Below are positions 1-6,860 of a DNA stretch of 25,048 nt, piece by piece. This stretch comes from Candidatus Nomurabacteria bacterium RIFCSPLOWO2_12_FULL_46_14 (GTDB lineage Bacteria > Patescibacteriota > Minisyncoccia > Phycocordibacterales > UBA9973), in NCBI GenBank assembly GCA_001786225.1, contig MFVV01000035.1, forward strand, positions 6,640-31,687. Reading direction: 5' to 3'. The position numbers were made by a program, and so were the translations under genes. Positions within the stretch are counted from its first letter, which is position 1. Every line of letters starts with the position of its first letter. A model generated the notes under the pieces. It searched no databases. It was not told the DNA's origin and saw nothing but the letters and a program-made list of their open reading frames with translations.

Positions 1-479
1 TAGGGAACGAAGGACTGGTGTGCTACGACTTGGATATGACAGAAAAAGTCTGCAAGGCGATTAGGAAAGAAATCGGAGATACTCCGCTCATTCTCAAAGT
101 TGGCTATTACAAAAACTATGAGGATATAAAAAGATTGACGAAAATTACTGAAAAATATGCGCAGGCAGTTTCTGCCATCAACACAATTCCGGCTGTAGTT
201 GTAGATAAAGATGGCAACCAAGCTCTCCCGGGGAAGAACCGCTTGAGGTCCGGAGTCTGTGGCGCATCTATAAAATGGGCAGGTCTTGAAATGACCAAGA
301 AATTCAAAGAAGTGCGAGACGGCATGGGAGGGAAGTTTAAAATTATAGGTGTGGGAGGAGTAACTACAGTAGATGATTTCTTTGAATATCAAAATGCTGG
401 CGCGGACTTTGTGATGTCTGCAACCGGAGCGATGTGGAACCCTTACCTTGCAAGGGAGATAAAAGAAAGGTTAAGATAA
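1..479 (+). CDS. pyrD: Dihydroorotate dehydrogenase, 3' part (gene enters from left edge)
   Basis: This is the C-terminal part of a class 1 dihydroorotate dehydrogenase, the FMN enzyme that oxidises dihydroorotate to orotate in pyrimidine synthesis. The frame is open to the left edge (it reads NEGLVCYDLD before the first possible GTG at 18), so the true start lies outside the window. Visible family features are the strand with LILKVGYY, the RSGVCGASIK loop, the FMN-phosphate loop IIGVGGV and the SATGAMWNP segment near the end. It lies 4 bases upstream of pyrE and is probably co-transcribed with pyrE and pyrF. The active-site base and any cofactor subunit that would fix the subclass are not in view. 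Confidence 0.88.
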   Translation, partial: GNEGLVCYDLDMTEKVCKAIRKEIGDTPLILKVGYYKNYEDIKRLTKITEKYAQAVSAINTIPAVVVDKDGNQALPGKNRLRSGVCGASIKWAGLEMTKKFKEVRDGMGGKFKIIGVGGVTTVDDFFEYQNAGADFVMSATGAMWNPYLAREIKERLR

Positions 480-483
480 GGTT

Positions 484-1128
484 ATGGAAAAAGAAGCTTT
501 AGAAATTCTGGAAAAAGTCGGCGCGGTGAACCGAGATAGTCACTTTGTTGGCACCTCCGGCAGGCACATGTCTATCTATGTCATCAAAGATAAATTACTA
601 CAGCATCCCGCTGAAACTTTTAGAGTTACGGAACTTTTAGCCCAAAAACACAGAGACTTAGATGTGGAAGTCATCGCCGCGCCCGTCATTGGGGGAATAA
701 TTCTGGGACATTTAACGGCATATCATTTGTCTAAATTAAACAATAAAGAAATTTTGAGCGTCTACGCGGAGAAAACAGAAAACGGCGAAGGCCCGATGGT
801 TTTCAAGAGAGGATATGAGGATATTATCAAAGGTAAAAAAGTTTTAATCATTGATGATACGGTAGCCACGGGATTTTCAGTACACAAAATGATCAACGCA
901 GTGCGAAATTACGGAGGCAGGATAGTAGCCATGGGGGTTATCGACAACAGAGTACCCGATAAGGTAAATACTGCGATTTTAGAGTTACCATTCTCTTGGC
1001 TATGCGAAATCCCAGCGGAAACTTACGATGAAAAAGATTGTCCTTTGTGTAAAACTGGAATTCCCATAAATACACAAATTGGACATGGAAAAAAATTTTT
1101 AGAAGAAAAAAATAAACCCTATGATTAA
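484..1128 (+). CDS. pyrE: Orotate phosphoribosyltransferase
   Basis: Transfers the phosphoribosyl group of PRPP to orotate to give OMP, the fifth step of pyrimidine synthesis, in the cytoplasm. The PRPP-binding signature VLIIDDTVATG is at about residues 119-129. A C-terminal CPLC motif (C186, C189) followed by GIPINTQIGHGKK resembles the Cys-containing tail of the Thermus/archaeal-like OPRT group. At 214 residues the length is normal. It starts 4 bases after pyrD and its end overlaps pyrF by 8 bases, which suggests translational coupling. There is no clear Shine-Dalgarno sequence before the ATG. Confidence 0.93.
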   Translation: MEKEALEILEKVGAVNRDSHFVGTSGRHMSIYVIKDKLLQHPAETFRVTELLAQKHRDLDVEVIAAPVIGGIILGHLTAYHLSKLNNKEILSVYAEKTENGEGPMVFKRGYEDIIKGKKVLIIDDTVATGFSVHKMINAVRNYGGRIVAMGVIDNRVPDKVNTAILELPFSWLCEIPAETYDEKDCPLCKTGIPINTQIGHGKKFLEEKNKPYD

Positions 1129-1789
1129 TAATAAGAAAATTATTCTTGCGCTAGATGAAATACGAAATCTTGAGGAGGCAATTGCGTTGGTGAAAAAAGT
1201 AGGGCACTTGGTTTATGCTGTAAAAATTCACAACCTCTATGATAAGTTCGGGCCAGATGTTGTGCGTCTTTTGAAAGAAGCCGGCGCGGAAAAAGTTTGG
1301 GTTGATTTTAAGCTTTATGATATTCCAAATACTGGTAAACTTCGCGCCGAAAGCATTACCGCGGACATAATCACTGTTCATGCATCGGGTGGAGTTAAAA
1401 TGATGCAGGAAATAGTAGCTTCGGGAAAAGAAATTTTTGCTGTAACTGCTCTAACTTCCTTTTCATCTTCCGAAGTGCAACAAATTTACAATAAAGACTT
1501 AAATGATGTAGTGCTAACTCTAGCTAGACTGGCCAAAGAAGCGGGAGTTCTCGGGATTGTTTGTTCTCCAAGAGAGGTGAAAATGCTAAGAGAAAATCCT
1601 GAATTTAAAGATTTGATGCTAATAGTTCCAGGTATCCGCTCTGCGGGCGTAGATATAAATGACCAAAGTAGAACCAGCACTCCGCTTGAGGCATTAAAAA
1701 ATGGAGCTGATTATTTAGTTATTGGAAGACAAATCACTAAAGCAGACGATCCCGTTAAAGCTCTTTTAAATATATTCATCGCCGAGTAA
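1121..1789 (+). CDS. pyrF: Orotidine 5'-phosphate decarboxylase
   Basis: Decarboxylates OMP to UMP, the last step of de novo pyrimidine synthesis. The catalytic array is visible: D12 in ILALD, K35 in YAVKIH, and the signature DFKLYDIPNT with D62, K64 and D67. The phosphate-binding segments are VPGIRSAG and LVIGRQIT near the end. At 222 residues it is the size of the short bacterial/archaeal form. The start lies inside the 3' end of pyrE. It closes the pyrD-pyrE-pyrF run; the next gene begins at a new promoter. Confidence 0.93.
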   Translation: MINNKKIILALDEIRNLEEAIALVKKVGHLVYAVKIHNLYDKFGPDVVRLLKEAGAEKVWVDFKLYDIPNTGKLRAESITADIITVHASGGVKMMQEIVASGKEIFAVTALTSFSSSEVQQIYNKDLNDVVLTLARLAKEAGVLGIVCSPREVKMLRENPEFKDLMLIVPGIRSAGVDINDQSRTSTPLEALKNGADYLVIGRQITKADDPVKALLNIFIAE

Positions 1790-1830
1790 CCTTCCCCTTT
1801 CCATATTCATATTTGTGATTTTATAATAAG

Positions 1831-1859
1831 TTGAAAAAAATAGCCATTATTGCTATAAT
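1831..1859 (+). promoter_or_regulatory. Promoter for the receiver protein, predicted leaderless
   Basis: TTGAAA at 1831-1836, a 17-base spacer and an extended -10 (TGC then TATAAT at 1854-1859) form a near-consensus housekeeping promoter. The ATG of the next gene is at 1866, six bases after the -10, so transcription should start on or next to the start codon and leave no 5' leader. Confidence 0.75.
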
Positions 1860-1865
1860 CTTCTG

Positions 1866-2312
1866 ATGACAGAACAGCAACCACCGATACCTTCTGTTCC
1901 TGCCAATTCGCCAGAAGAAAATGAGCAACTAAATTTAAGAGTTCTTTTAGCCGAGGACTATGCACCAACTCTAGCAATGTCTGCTCGTGCCTTAAGGCGC
2001 AAGGGTTGCACTGTATTTGAAGCAAAAAATGGACAATTAGCCTTAGACCAACTCAAAGCAAATCCTGGAGGATACGATATTGTTATTTCTGATTACAATA
2101 TGCCAGGAAAGAATGGGATAGAACTGCTTACTGAAATTCGCAACGACGATAGATTAAAAAATTTGCCAATGTTGATAGTTACAGGAAATACTATTCAAGA
2201 TGGGATAGATATAGATATAAAAGCTTTGGGCGGCACATTTTTATCTAAGCCCTACGAAAGGAAAGATTATTTCGCAGCGATACGAAGGACAGTTCAAGGT
2301 AGTGCATCCTAA
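1866..2312 (+). CDS. Stand-alone response regulator receiver protein (CheY-like)
   Basis: A single receiver domain (about residues 24-145) after a proline-rich 23-residue N-terminal tail. The phosphorylation site is complete: acidic pair E30/D31, phospho-acceptor D76 (VISDYNMPG), T106 (LIVTG) and K128 (LSKPY). There is no output domain, so it should act through protein contacts or as a phosphorelay intermediate. No histidine kinase is in the window, so its partner is unknown. It has its own strong promoter and is flanked by pyrF and tuf, so the neighbours give no clue to the pathway. The ATG at 1866 is chosen because the promoter places the transcript start there. Confidence 0.85.
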   Translation: MTEQQPPIPSVPANSPEENEQLNLRVLLAEDYAPTLAMSARALRRKGCTVFEAKNGQLALDQLKANPGGYDIVISDYNMPGKNGIELLTEIRNDDRLKNLPMLIVTGNTIQDGIDIDIKALGGTFLSKPYERKDYFAAIRRTVQGSAS

Positions 2313-2342
2313 ATAACAAAGATTCAAACTAATTTTAAGGGT

Positions 2343-2370
2343 TTGACAATTGTCTACAATTTGTTAGTAT
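2343..2370 (+). promoter_or_regulatory. Promoter of tuf and the S10 cluster
   Basis: Consensus TTGACA at 2343-2348, a 16-base spacer and an extended -10 (TGT then TAGTAT at 2365-2370). The same TTGACA/16/TGTTAGTAT arrangement recurs before rpsS at 6794-6821, including the flanking ATTTGTTAGTAT. The predicted transcript start is near 2377, about 136 bases before tuf. Confidence 0.8.
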
Positions 2371-2376
2371 GTAAAT

Positions 2377-2489
2377 AACTGCACTTTTGGCAGTTTTTCT
2401 ATTGCTTTTTTGGCAATTATTATTAATGTCGCCCATAGTGGCGGAAAAGTTAGTAATTAAGCCTTAGTGACTGGTTCTCGTACACTAAG
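2377..2489 (+). promoter_or_regulatory. Structured 5' leader of tuf with serial hairpins
   Basis: The leader opens with two short look-alike hairpins with 7-base loops. The first is AACTGC/GCAGTT (2377-2382 and 2390-2395), followed by a T run. The second is ATTGC/GCAAT (2401-2405 and 2413-2417). Further on there is a small CGCC/GGCG stem near 2430-2445 and a perfect 7-bp stem CTTAGTG/CACTAAG (2463-2469 and 2483-2489) ending 23 bases before the ATG. The first hairpin plus T run could act as an attenuator or a 5'-end protector. No known riboswitch was recognised. Confidence 0.5.
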
Positions 2490-2512
2490 TTTTGGTTATT
2501 AATCGAAAAAAT

Positions 2513-3706
2513 ATGGCAGAAGAATTTAAAAGAGATAAGCCGCACGTAAATGTAGGCACTATCGGACATGTGGACCACGGCAAGACTACCTTGACCGCGG
2601 CTATTCTCCACGTGCTCAATATGGCCGGCAAGCAGGTTCGGCTCCGCGGCGTGGACCAGATTGACAACGCGCCCGAGGAAAAAGCTCGCGGCATTACCAT
2701 TAATATTTCTCATAACGAATACTCCACAGATGCGCGCCACTACGCGCACATTGACGCTCCCGGCCACGCCGACTACATCAAAAACATGATTACCGGCGCC
2801 GCGCAGATGGACGGAGCTATTCTGGTGGTCGCGGCCACTGACGGCGCAATGCCTCAAACCCGCGAACATGTTCTGCTGGCGAGACAAGTTGGCGTGCCCA
2901 AAATTATAGTCTTTCTCAATAAGTGCGATATGGTGGAGGACAAAGACATGATTGACCTGGTAGAAGAGGAAATCCGGGAACTTCTAACCAAGCAGAATTT
3001 TGATGGCGCAAACGCGCCAGTTATTCGGGGTTCCGCTCTCAAGGCCCTGGAAGCCAAGTCTCTGGATGACGAATGGGCCAAGAAGATATTGGAACTGACC
3101 AATGCTCTAGACACCTATATTCCCGTGCCAATTCGAGACATCGCCAAACCATTCCTCATGCCGGTGGAAGATATCTTCTCCATTGAAGGCCGGGGCACGG
3201 TAGTCACCGGCAAAATTGAAAGGGGGGTAGTCAAAGTGGGCGAAGAAATTGAAATTGTCGGCATCAAGCCCAATCAGAAGACCACGGTGACGGGCATTGA
3301 AATGTTCAACAAGAATCTTCAGGAGGGCATGGCCGGAGACAATGCTGGCGTTCTGCTCCGGGGACTCAAAAAGGAAGATGTGACTCGCGGTCAGGTCTTG
3401 TCCAAGCCGGGTACGGTGACGCCACATGATAATTTTGCCGCGGAAATATACGTCCTCAAGAAAGAAGAGGGCGGGCGGCACACGCCTTTCTTTAAAGGCT
3501 ATAAACCTCAATTCTACATTCGCACCACGGATGTAACCGGAGAGGTCACCCTGCCGGAGGGCACAGAAATGGCTATGCCCGGAGACACCGTCAAAATAAC
3601 AGCCAAACTGGTCACTCCCGTTGCTCTGGAAGAACAGCAAAGATTCGCCATTCGGGAAGGAGGCAAGACTGTCGGCGCCGGAGTGGTTACAAAAATTTTG
3701 GGTTAA
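2513..3706 (+). CDS. tuf: Elongation factor Tu
   Basis: GTPase that delivers aminoacyl-tRNA to the ribosomal A site. It is 397 residues, full length. Motifs: P-loop GHVDHGKT (residues 18-25), switch I RGITI, DAPGHADY (most bacteria have DCPGHADY, so the usual Cys is Ala here), NKCD and GSALKALE; domains 2 and 3 follow with GRGTVVTGKIERG and the KPGTVTPH region. ATG 2513 is chosen because MAEEFKRDKPHVNVGTIGH matches the family N-terminus; an in-frame TTG at 2492 would add seven atypical residues. The gene heads the S10 cluster, and rpsJ follows after 3 bases. fusA, rpsG and rpsL, its usual upstream neighbours, are absent here. Confidence 0.97.
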   Translation: MAEEFKRDKPHVNVGTIGHVDHGKTTLTAAILHVLNMAGKQVRLRGVDQIDNAPEEKARGITINISHNEYSTDARHYAHIDAPGHADYIKNMITGAAQMDGAILVVAATDGAMPQTREHVLLARQVGVPKIIVFLNKCDMVEDKDMIDLVEEEIRELLTKQNFDGANAPVIRGSALKALEAKSLDDEWAKKILELTNALDTYIPVPIRDIAKPFLMPVEDIFSIEGRGTVVTGKIERGVVKVGEEIEIVGIKPNQKTTVTGIEMFNKNLQEGMAGDNAGVLLRGLKKEDVTRGQVLSKPGTVTPHDNFAAEIYVLKKEEGGRHTPFFKGYKPQFYIRTTDVTGEVTLPEGTEMAMPGDTVKITAKLVTPVALEEQQRFAIREGGKTVGAGVVTKILG

Positions 3707-3709
3707 TTT

Positions 3710-4129
3710 ATGAAATCCGGTTCACCAAAAGCCGTCCCCAAACGGGCCAAGAGCACTAAGCCGACGGCGGTGAAAAAAACCGTCCGAGGTGGCGCGCCCG
3801 CCCGCGCAGGCGGGGAAGAAGGCCGGGTAATTTTGCGCATCCGGGTGCGGGCCTACGAAAGCAAAATTCTGGACGCCTCCGTCAAGCAGATAGTGGACAC
3901 CGCCAGGCGCTATGACGCCAATATCATCGGGCCAGTACCCCTGCCGACGGAGATAAAGAAATACACTGTCAATCGGGCGTCCTTTATCTATAAAAACACC
4001 CGGGAGCAATTTGAAATCCGGGTGCATAAGCGCTTAATTGACATCATTAATCCGAATCAGAAAACCATTGAATCCCTGACTAACCTGTCTTTGCCCTCCG
4101 GCGTGGATATTGACGTTAAGATGTTGTAA
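3710..4129 (+). CDS. rpsJ: 30S ribosomal protein S10, with long basic N-terminal extension
   Basis: S10 binds the 30S head and is also NusE in antitermination. The core begins at about residue 39 (VILRIRVRAYESKILD) and contains the VPLPTEIKKYTVNRA loop. The protein has 139 residues against about 103 in E. coli; the excess is a Lys/Arg/Pro-rich N-terminal extension of about 37 residues. A 6-bp GC palindrome (3797-3814) lies inside the extension coding for PARAGGEEG. It is the first r-protein gene after tuf (3-base gap), with no Shine-Dalgarno sequence. Confidence 0.94.
   Translation: MKSGSPKAVPKRAKSTKPTAVKKTVRGGAPARAGGEEGRVILRIRVRAYESKILDASVKQIVDTARRYDANIIGPVPLPTEIKKYTVNRASFIYKNTREQFEIRVHKRLIDIINPNQKTIESLTNLSLPSGVDIDVKML
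3797..3814. repeat. In-frame GC palindrome in the rpsJ extension
   Basis: CCCGCC and GGCGGG arms around a 6-base loop (CGCGCA), located in the non-conserved N-terminal extension of S10. It is similar to hairpins found in frame in rplV, rplF and the metallo-beta-lactamase gene. Confidence 0.5.
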
Positions 4130-4134
4130 AAGCG

Positions 4135-4698
4135 ATGAAATTTCTACTTGGGAAAAAAGAAAATATGACGCAATATTTCCGGGAAGACGGCCGAGTCGTG
4201 CCAGCGACCATTGTTTCCGCGCCGCCTGCTACCGTGACCCGTGTTTTTAAAAAAGAAAAAGACGGTTACGACGCGGTGCAAATAAGTTTTAGCTCCGGCA
4301 GGCAGAAGAAAATTAAGGAATTCCGATTGAAACCCGGCAGTAAAAGCGGGGTTAAGGAAGGGGAATCTATTGATGTTTCTGTTTTCGCCCCCGGGGACAA
4401 GCTTCAGGTATCCAGTATTTCCAAGGGCAAGGGCTTCCAGGGCGTGGTCAAACGCCATGGCTTCCGGGGTGGCCCCCGCACTCATGGCCAGAAACATTCC
4501 GAGCGAGAGCCCGGCTCCATCGGTGGCGGTTTGCGCACCCGGGTGCCTCGCGGTATGAGGATGGCCGGCCGCATGGGCGGCGACCGGATAACCCAGAAGA
4601 ATCTGGAAGTTATTTTAATAGACAAAGAAAACAATCTGGTCTTTATAAAGGGAGCGGTTGCCGGACGTCGTGGCACTCTGGTGGAGATGAGGGGATAG
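4135..4698 (+). CDS. rplC: 50S ribosomal protein L3
   Basis: An early assembly protein near the peptidyl-transferase centre. The conserved core is clear: SISKGKGFQGVVKRHGFRGG (about residues 96-115), then the THGQKHSEREPGSIGG stretch and RMAGRMGGDRITQKNL. At 187 residues it is shorter than the 209 of E. coli but has both the globular domain and the extended loop. ATG 4135 gives MKFLLGKKENMTQYF, the expected N-terminus. An 81-base spacer with a large hairpin separates it from rplD. Confidence 0.95.
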   Translation: MKFLLGKKENMTQYFREDGRVVPATIVSAPPATVTRVFKKEKDGYDAVQISFSSGRQKKIKEFRLKPGSKSGVKEGESIDVSVFAPGDKLQVSSISKGKGFQGVVKRHGFRGGPRTHGQKHSEREPGSIGGGLRTRVPRGMRMAGRMGGDRITQKNLEVILIDKENNLVFIKGAVAGRRGTLVEMRG

Positions 4699-4702
4699 CA
4701 AA

Positions 4703-4765
4703 TTAGGCTCTAGGCATTAGGCGTTAGCAAATCAAAAAAGCTAGAGCCTAGTGCCTAAGGCCTAA
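4703..4765. repeat. Long hairpin of heptad repeats between rplC and rplD
   Basis: The left arm 4703-4728 and right arm 4740-4765 pair at 24 of 26 positions, three of them G-U, around an 11-base A-rich loop (4729-4739). Both arms are built from 7-base units: TTAGGCT, CTAGGCA, TTAGGCG on the left and units of the type CCTANNG on the right. There is no T run, so it is not a typical terminator. It lies 14 bases before the rplD start. Confidence 0.8.
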
Positions 4766-4779
4766 AGCCTTGAATTATT

Positions 4780-5439
4780 ATGCAGGCAATAATTTACAAT
4801 CAGAAAGGAAATGAAGCTGGGAAAATAGAACTTCCGGCAAAAGTTTTCGCGGCCAAGTGGCGGGCGGATTTGGTGCATCAGGTGGTGGAAGGCATGCGGA
4901 GCAACTCGCGAGCGGGGACGGCGGATGCCAAAGGCCGAGGCGAAGTGCGCGGCGGCGGCAAGAAGCCCTGGAAGCAAAAAGGTACCGGCCGGGCCAGGCA
5001 CGGCTCCAGCCGTTCGCCCATTTGGGTCGGCGGAGGCGTGACTCATGGGCCCCTCCGGGAGAAAAATTATCAGAAGAAAATTTCAAAAAAAATGCGTGTG
5101 CAAGCGCTCTTTTCCGTCCTCTCTCGCAAATTCAAAGACAACGAAATATTGTTTGTGGATTCCCTACAGCCTGTTGAAATAAAAACCAGCCTGGCCGAAG
5201 AGATAGTGAAAAATCTGACCAAGGCCGGCGGCTGGGCTCCCATCTACAAGCCCCAAAAGCCGAGGATTCTTGCGGCCCTGTCGGAGAAAAACAATAAAAC
5301 CGAAAAAAGTTTCAGAAACTTGTCTGCCTTGCAAATAGCTTTACTGCGAAATCTTAACCCCATGGAAGTCCTGAATTATAAATATCTATTGATAGAAAAT
5401 CCCGGAGAAAGCGTAAAATTTTTAGAAAGCCGAAATTAG
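4780..5439 (+). CDS. rplD: 50S ribosomal protein L4
   Basis: L4 binds 23S rRNA domain I, lines the exit tunnel and, in some bacteria, autoregulates the S10 operon. The tunnel loop is recognisable as GGGKKPWKQKGTGRARHGS followed by SPIWVGGGVTHGP (about residues 58-91). The C-terminal domain ends with the LNPMEVLNYKYLLIE strand. 219 residues, normal length. It starts just after the heptad-repeat hairpin and runs into rplW with a 3-base gap. Confidence 0.95.
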   Translation: MQAIIYNQKGNEAGKIELPAKVFAAKWRADLVHQVVEGMRSNSRAGTADAKGRGEVRGGGKKPWKQKGTGRARHGSSRSPIWVGGGVTHGPLREKNYQKKISKKMRVQALFSVLSRKFKDNEILFVDSLQPVEIKTSLAEEIVKNLTKAGGWAPIYKPQKPRILAALSEKNNKTEKSFRNLSALQIALLRNLNPMEVLNYKYLLIENPGESVKFLESRN

Positions 5440-5442
5440 AAT

Positions 5443-5712
5443 ATGAAGACGATAATCAAAAATCCGCGAATCACTGAAAAGGCGTCCAACGCGCTCGCGC
5501 ATAATGTTTATATTTTTGACATTGGCCAAGCCGCCGGCAAGATTGAAATAAAAAAAGAGATTATGAGAATTTACAAAGTGGAGCCCGTTAAGATAAACAT
5601 CCTGCCTATTCCTAGGAAAAGTGTTTTTTTGAAGGGGCGCAAGGGTACGAAAGCCGGCGGCAAAAAAGCGCTGGTGTATTTGAAAAAAGGAGATAAAATA
5701 GAATTTATTTAA
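5443..5712 (+). CDS. rplW: 50S ribosomal protein L23
   Basis: A tunnel-exit protein that docks trigger factor and SRP. 89 residues, starting with the family motif IIKNPRITEKASN, then YIFDIGQAAGKIEIKKEI and the VEPVKINILPIP strand. A basic loop (KSVFLKGRKGTKAGGKKA) and the YLKKGDKIEFI tail complete a normal short L23. It is separated from rplD and rplB by 3 bases on each side, so it is tightly translated within the operon. Confidence 0.94.
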   Translation: MKTIIKNPRITEKASNALAHNVYIFDIGQAAGKIEIKKEIMRIYKVEPVKINILPIPRKSVFLKGRKGTKAGGKKALVYLKKGDKIEFI

Positions 5713-5715
5713 ATT

Positions 5716-6555
5716 ATGAAAAAATACAATCCGACAACTAAATCCAGACGACAGATGACCAATGTGAAATACCGCGGTGTTTTGACGGGGTCCCAGCCAG
5801 CCAAATCTCTTACCTATGGGCAAACCCGCCGAGTAGGCCGGAACAATCAAGGGCGGATTACCGTGCGCCATAAGGGCGGCGGCCACAAGCGGCTCCTGCG
5901 GGAGATTGATTTTTTCTATGACAAAAAGGATATTTCGGCCAAGATAACCACTGTGGAATACGACCCGAATCGTTCTGCTTTCATCGGACTCGCGGTTTAT
6001 CGGGACGGGGAAAAGAGGTACGTAGTGTTGCCAAAAGATGTGCCCCCCGGTCACATTTTTGTCGTCTCTGAGAAAGCCCCGCTCGCTCCCGGCAATAGAT
6101 TGCCGCTTAAAAATATTCCAGTGGGCACTTTTGTTTATAATATTGAAATTAAAGAAAAAGGCGGCGCCAAAATCGCGCGCTCCGCGGGAATTTTCGCCCA
6201 AGTGGTGGCCAACGCCGAGGGCTATACCAACATCAAAATGCCTTCTACCGAAATCCGAAAAATAAACGAGAATTGCTGGGCTTCCGTGGGCGCGGTTTCT
6301 AATGAGGAACATCATTTGGAGAATTACGGCAAAGCGGGCCGGAGCCGCTGGAAGGGTATCCGCCCGACCGTCCGCGGCACCGCTATGAACCCGGTGGACC
6401 ATCCCTACGGCGGTGGCGAAGGCCGGCAGGGCCGGGGTACTCGCCGACCCAAAACACTATGGGGCAAAATTACCGGTGGCCGCAAAACTCGCACCCCCAA
6501 AAAATACTCCAATGTGTTTATAGTGTCTCGGCGAAAAACTGGTAAGAATAAGTAG
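5716..6555 (+). CDS. rplB: 50S ribosomal protein L2
   Basis: L2 is needed for subunit association and peptidyl transfer. 279 residues with GRNNQGRITVRHKGGGHKR near residue 40, VEYDPNRSAFIGL, the NIPVGTFVYNIE segment and WKGIRPTVRGTAMNPVDHPY. In the catalytic-loop motif, usually DHPHGGGEGR, the first His is kept (H229) but the second is Tyr (Y231). It is the last gene of the tuf-proximal block; a new promoter and a non-ribosomal small ORF follow. Confidence 0.96.
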   Translation: MKKYNPTTKSRRQMTNVKYRGVLTGSQPAKSLTYGQTRRVGRNNQGRITVRHKGGGHKRLLREIDFFYDKKDISAKITTVEYDPNRSAFIGLAVYRDGEKRYVVLPKDVPPGHIFVVSEKAPLAPGNRLPLKNIPVGTFVYNIEIKEKGGAKIARSAGIFAQVVANAEGYTNIKMPSTEIRKINENCWASVGAVSNEEHHLENYGKAGRSRWKGIRPTVRGTAMNPVDHPYGGGEGRQGRGTRRPKTLWGKITGGRKTRTPKKYSNVFIVSRRKTGKNK

Positions 6556-6577
6556 TTTTTAGTTTTCCACTTTTGGT

Positions 6578-6605
6578 TTGATTTGGTTTCCCCGGGCTGT
6601 ATAAT
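6578..6605 (+). promoter_or_regulatory. Promoter for the small acidic ORF, predicted leaderless
   Basis: TTGATT at 6578-6583, a 16-base spacer and a perfect TATAAT at 6600-6605. The ATG is at 6612, six bases beyond the -10, so the transcript should begin at the start codon. Confidence 0.65.
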
Positions 6606-6611
6606 ATAGAT

Positions 6612-6797
6612 ATGAAAGAATTTATACCAGGTCAAAAAGAAGATAAAGGTGGCGTTCAGCTGGAACTGGAGTTAGAAGAAGAGGATTACTCTCATCTTGT
6701 TCCTGTTCTCGATTCCAACCCTGATTTTGAAAAAGATATTAAAAAAAGCCCAAAACCCGAAGAACCCAAAGAACCCAATTCGGGAAACAAAATTTGA
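6612..6797 (+). CDS. Small acidic protein inserted in the ribosomal cluster, function unknown
   Basis: A 61-residue product with no recognised family. It is acidic (16 Asp/Glu against 9 Lys, no Arg), with an ELELEEED patch at residues 18-25 and a proline- and lysine-rich tail (KSPKPEEPKEP). It has no membrane segment or cysteine and is probably mostly disordered. It is not a ribosomal protein and interrupts the usual rplB-rpsS order. It has its own perfect -10, and its TGA stop is inside the -35 box of the next promoter, so the two elements are tightly interlocked. The exact promoter fit argues for a real gene, but there is no homology support. Confidence 0.55.
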   Translation: MKEFIPGQKEDKGGVQLELELEEEDYSHLVPVLDSNPDFEKDIKKSPKPEEPKEPNSGNKI

Positions 6798-6821
6798 CAT
6801 TAAGCTTAAATTTGTTAGTAT
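6794..6821 (+). promoter_or_regulatory. Internal promoter for rpsS onward
   Basis: TTGACA at 6794-6799, 16-base spacer, extended -10 TGT plus TAGTAT (6816-6821). It is almost identical in layout to the tuf promoter. The -35 overlaps the stop codon of the small ORF. The transcript start should be near 6828. Confidence 0.78.
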
Positions 6822-6828
6822 ATTTCAA

Positions 6829-6858
6829 GGCTCAAGGGAGCCCTTTTATTGTATTTTT
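6829..6858 (+). promoter_or_regulatory. Hairpin plus U-rich stretch at the 5' end of the rpsS transcript
   Basis: GGCTC (6829-6833) and GAGCC (6838-6842) form a 5-bp stem with an AAGG loop, followed by CTTTTATTG and a T5 run that ends just before the rpsS ATG. It begins practically at the predicted transcript start, so it could cap the RNA or act as a very early attenuator. Confidence 0.5.
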
Positions 6859-6860
6859 CT

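Noticed and set aside
2492..2512. Upstream TTG start for tuf adding seven residues.
   Set aside because: EF-Tu proteins start at MAEEF or similar; the ATG at 2513 fits the family.
5422..6402. Long open frame on the minus strand (about 326 codons) opposite rplB.
   Set aside because: It lies fully opposite rplW/rplB, which are unmistakable, and its translation resembles no protein. It results from the codon use of the sense gene. The same holds for minus frames at 17345-18139, 3107-3640 and 12236-12706.
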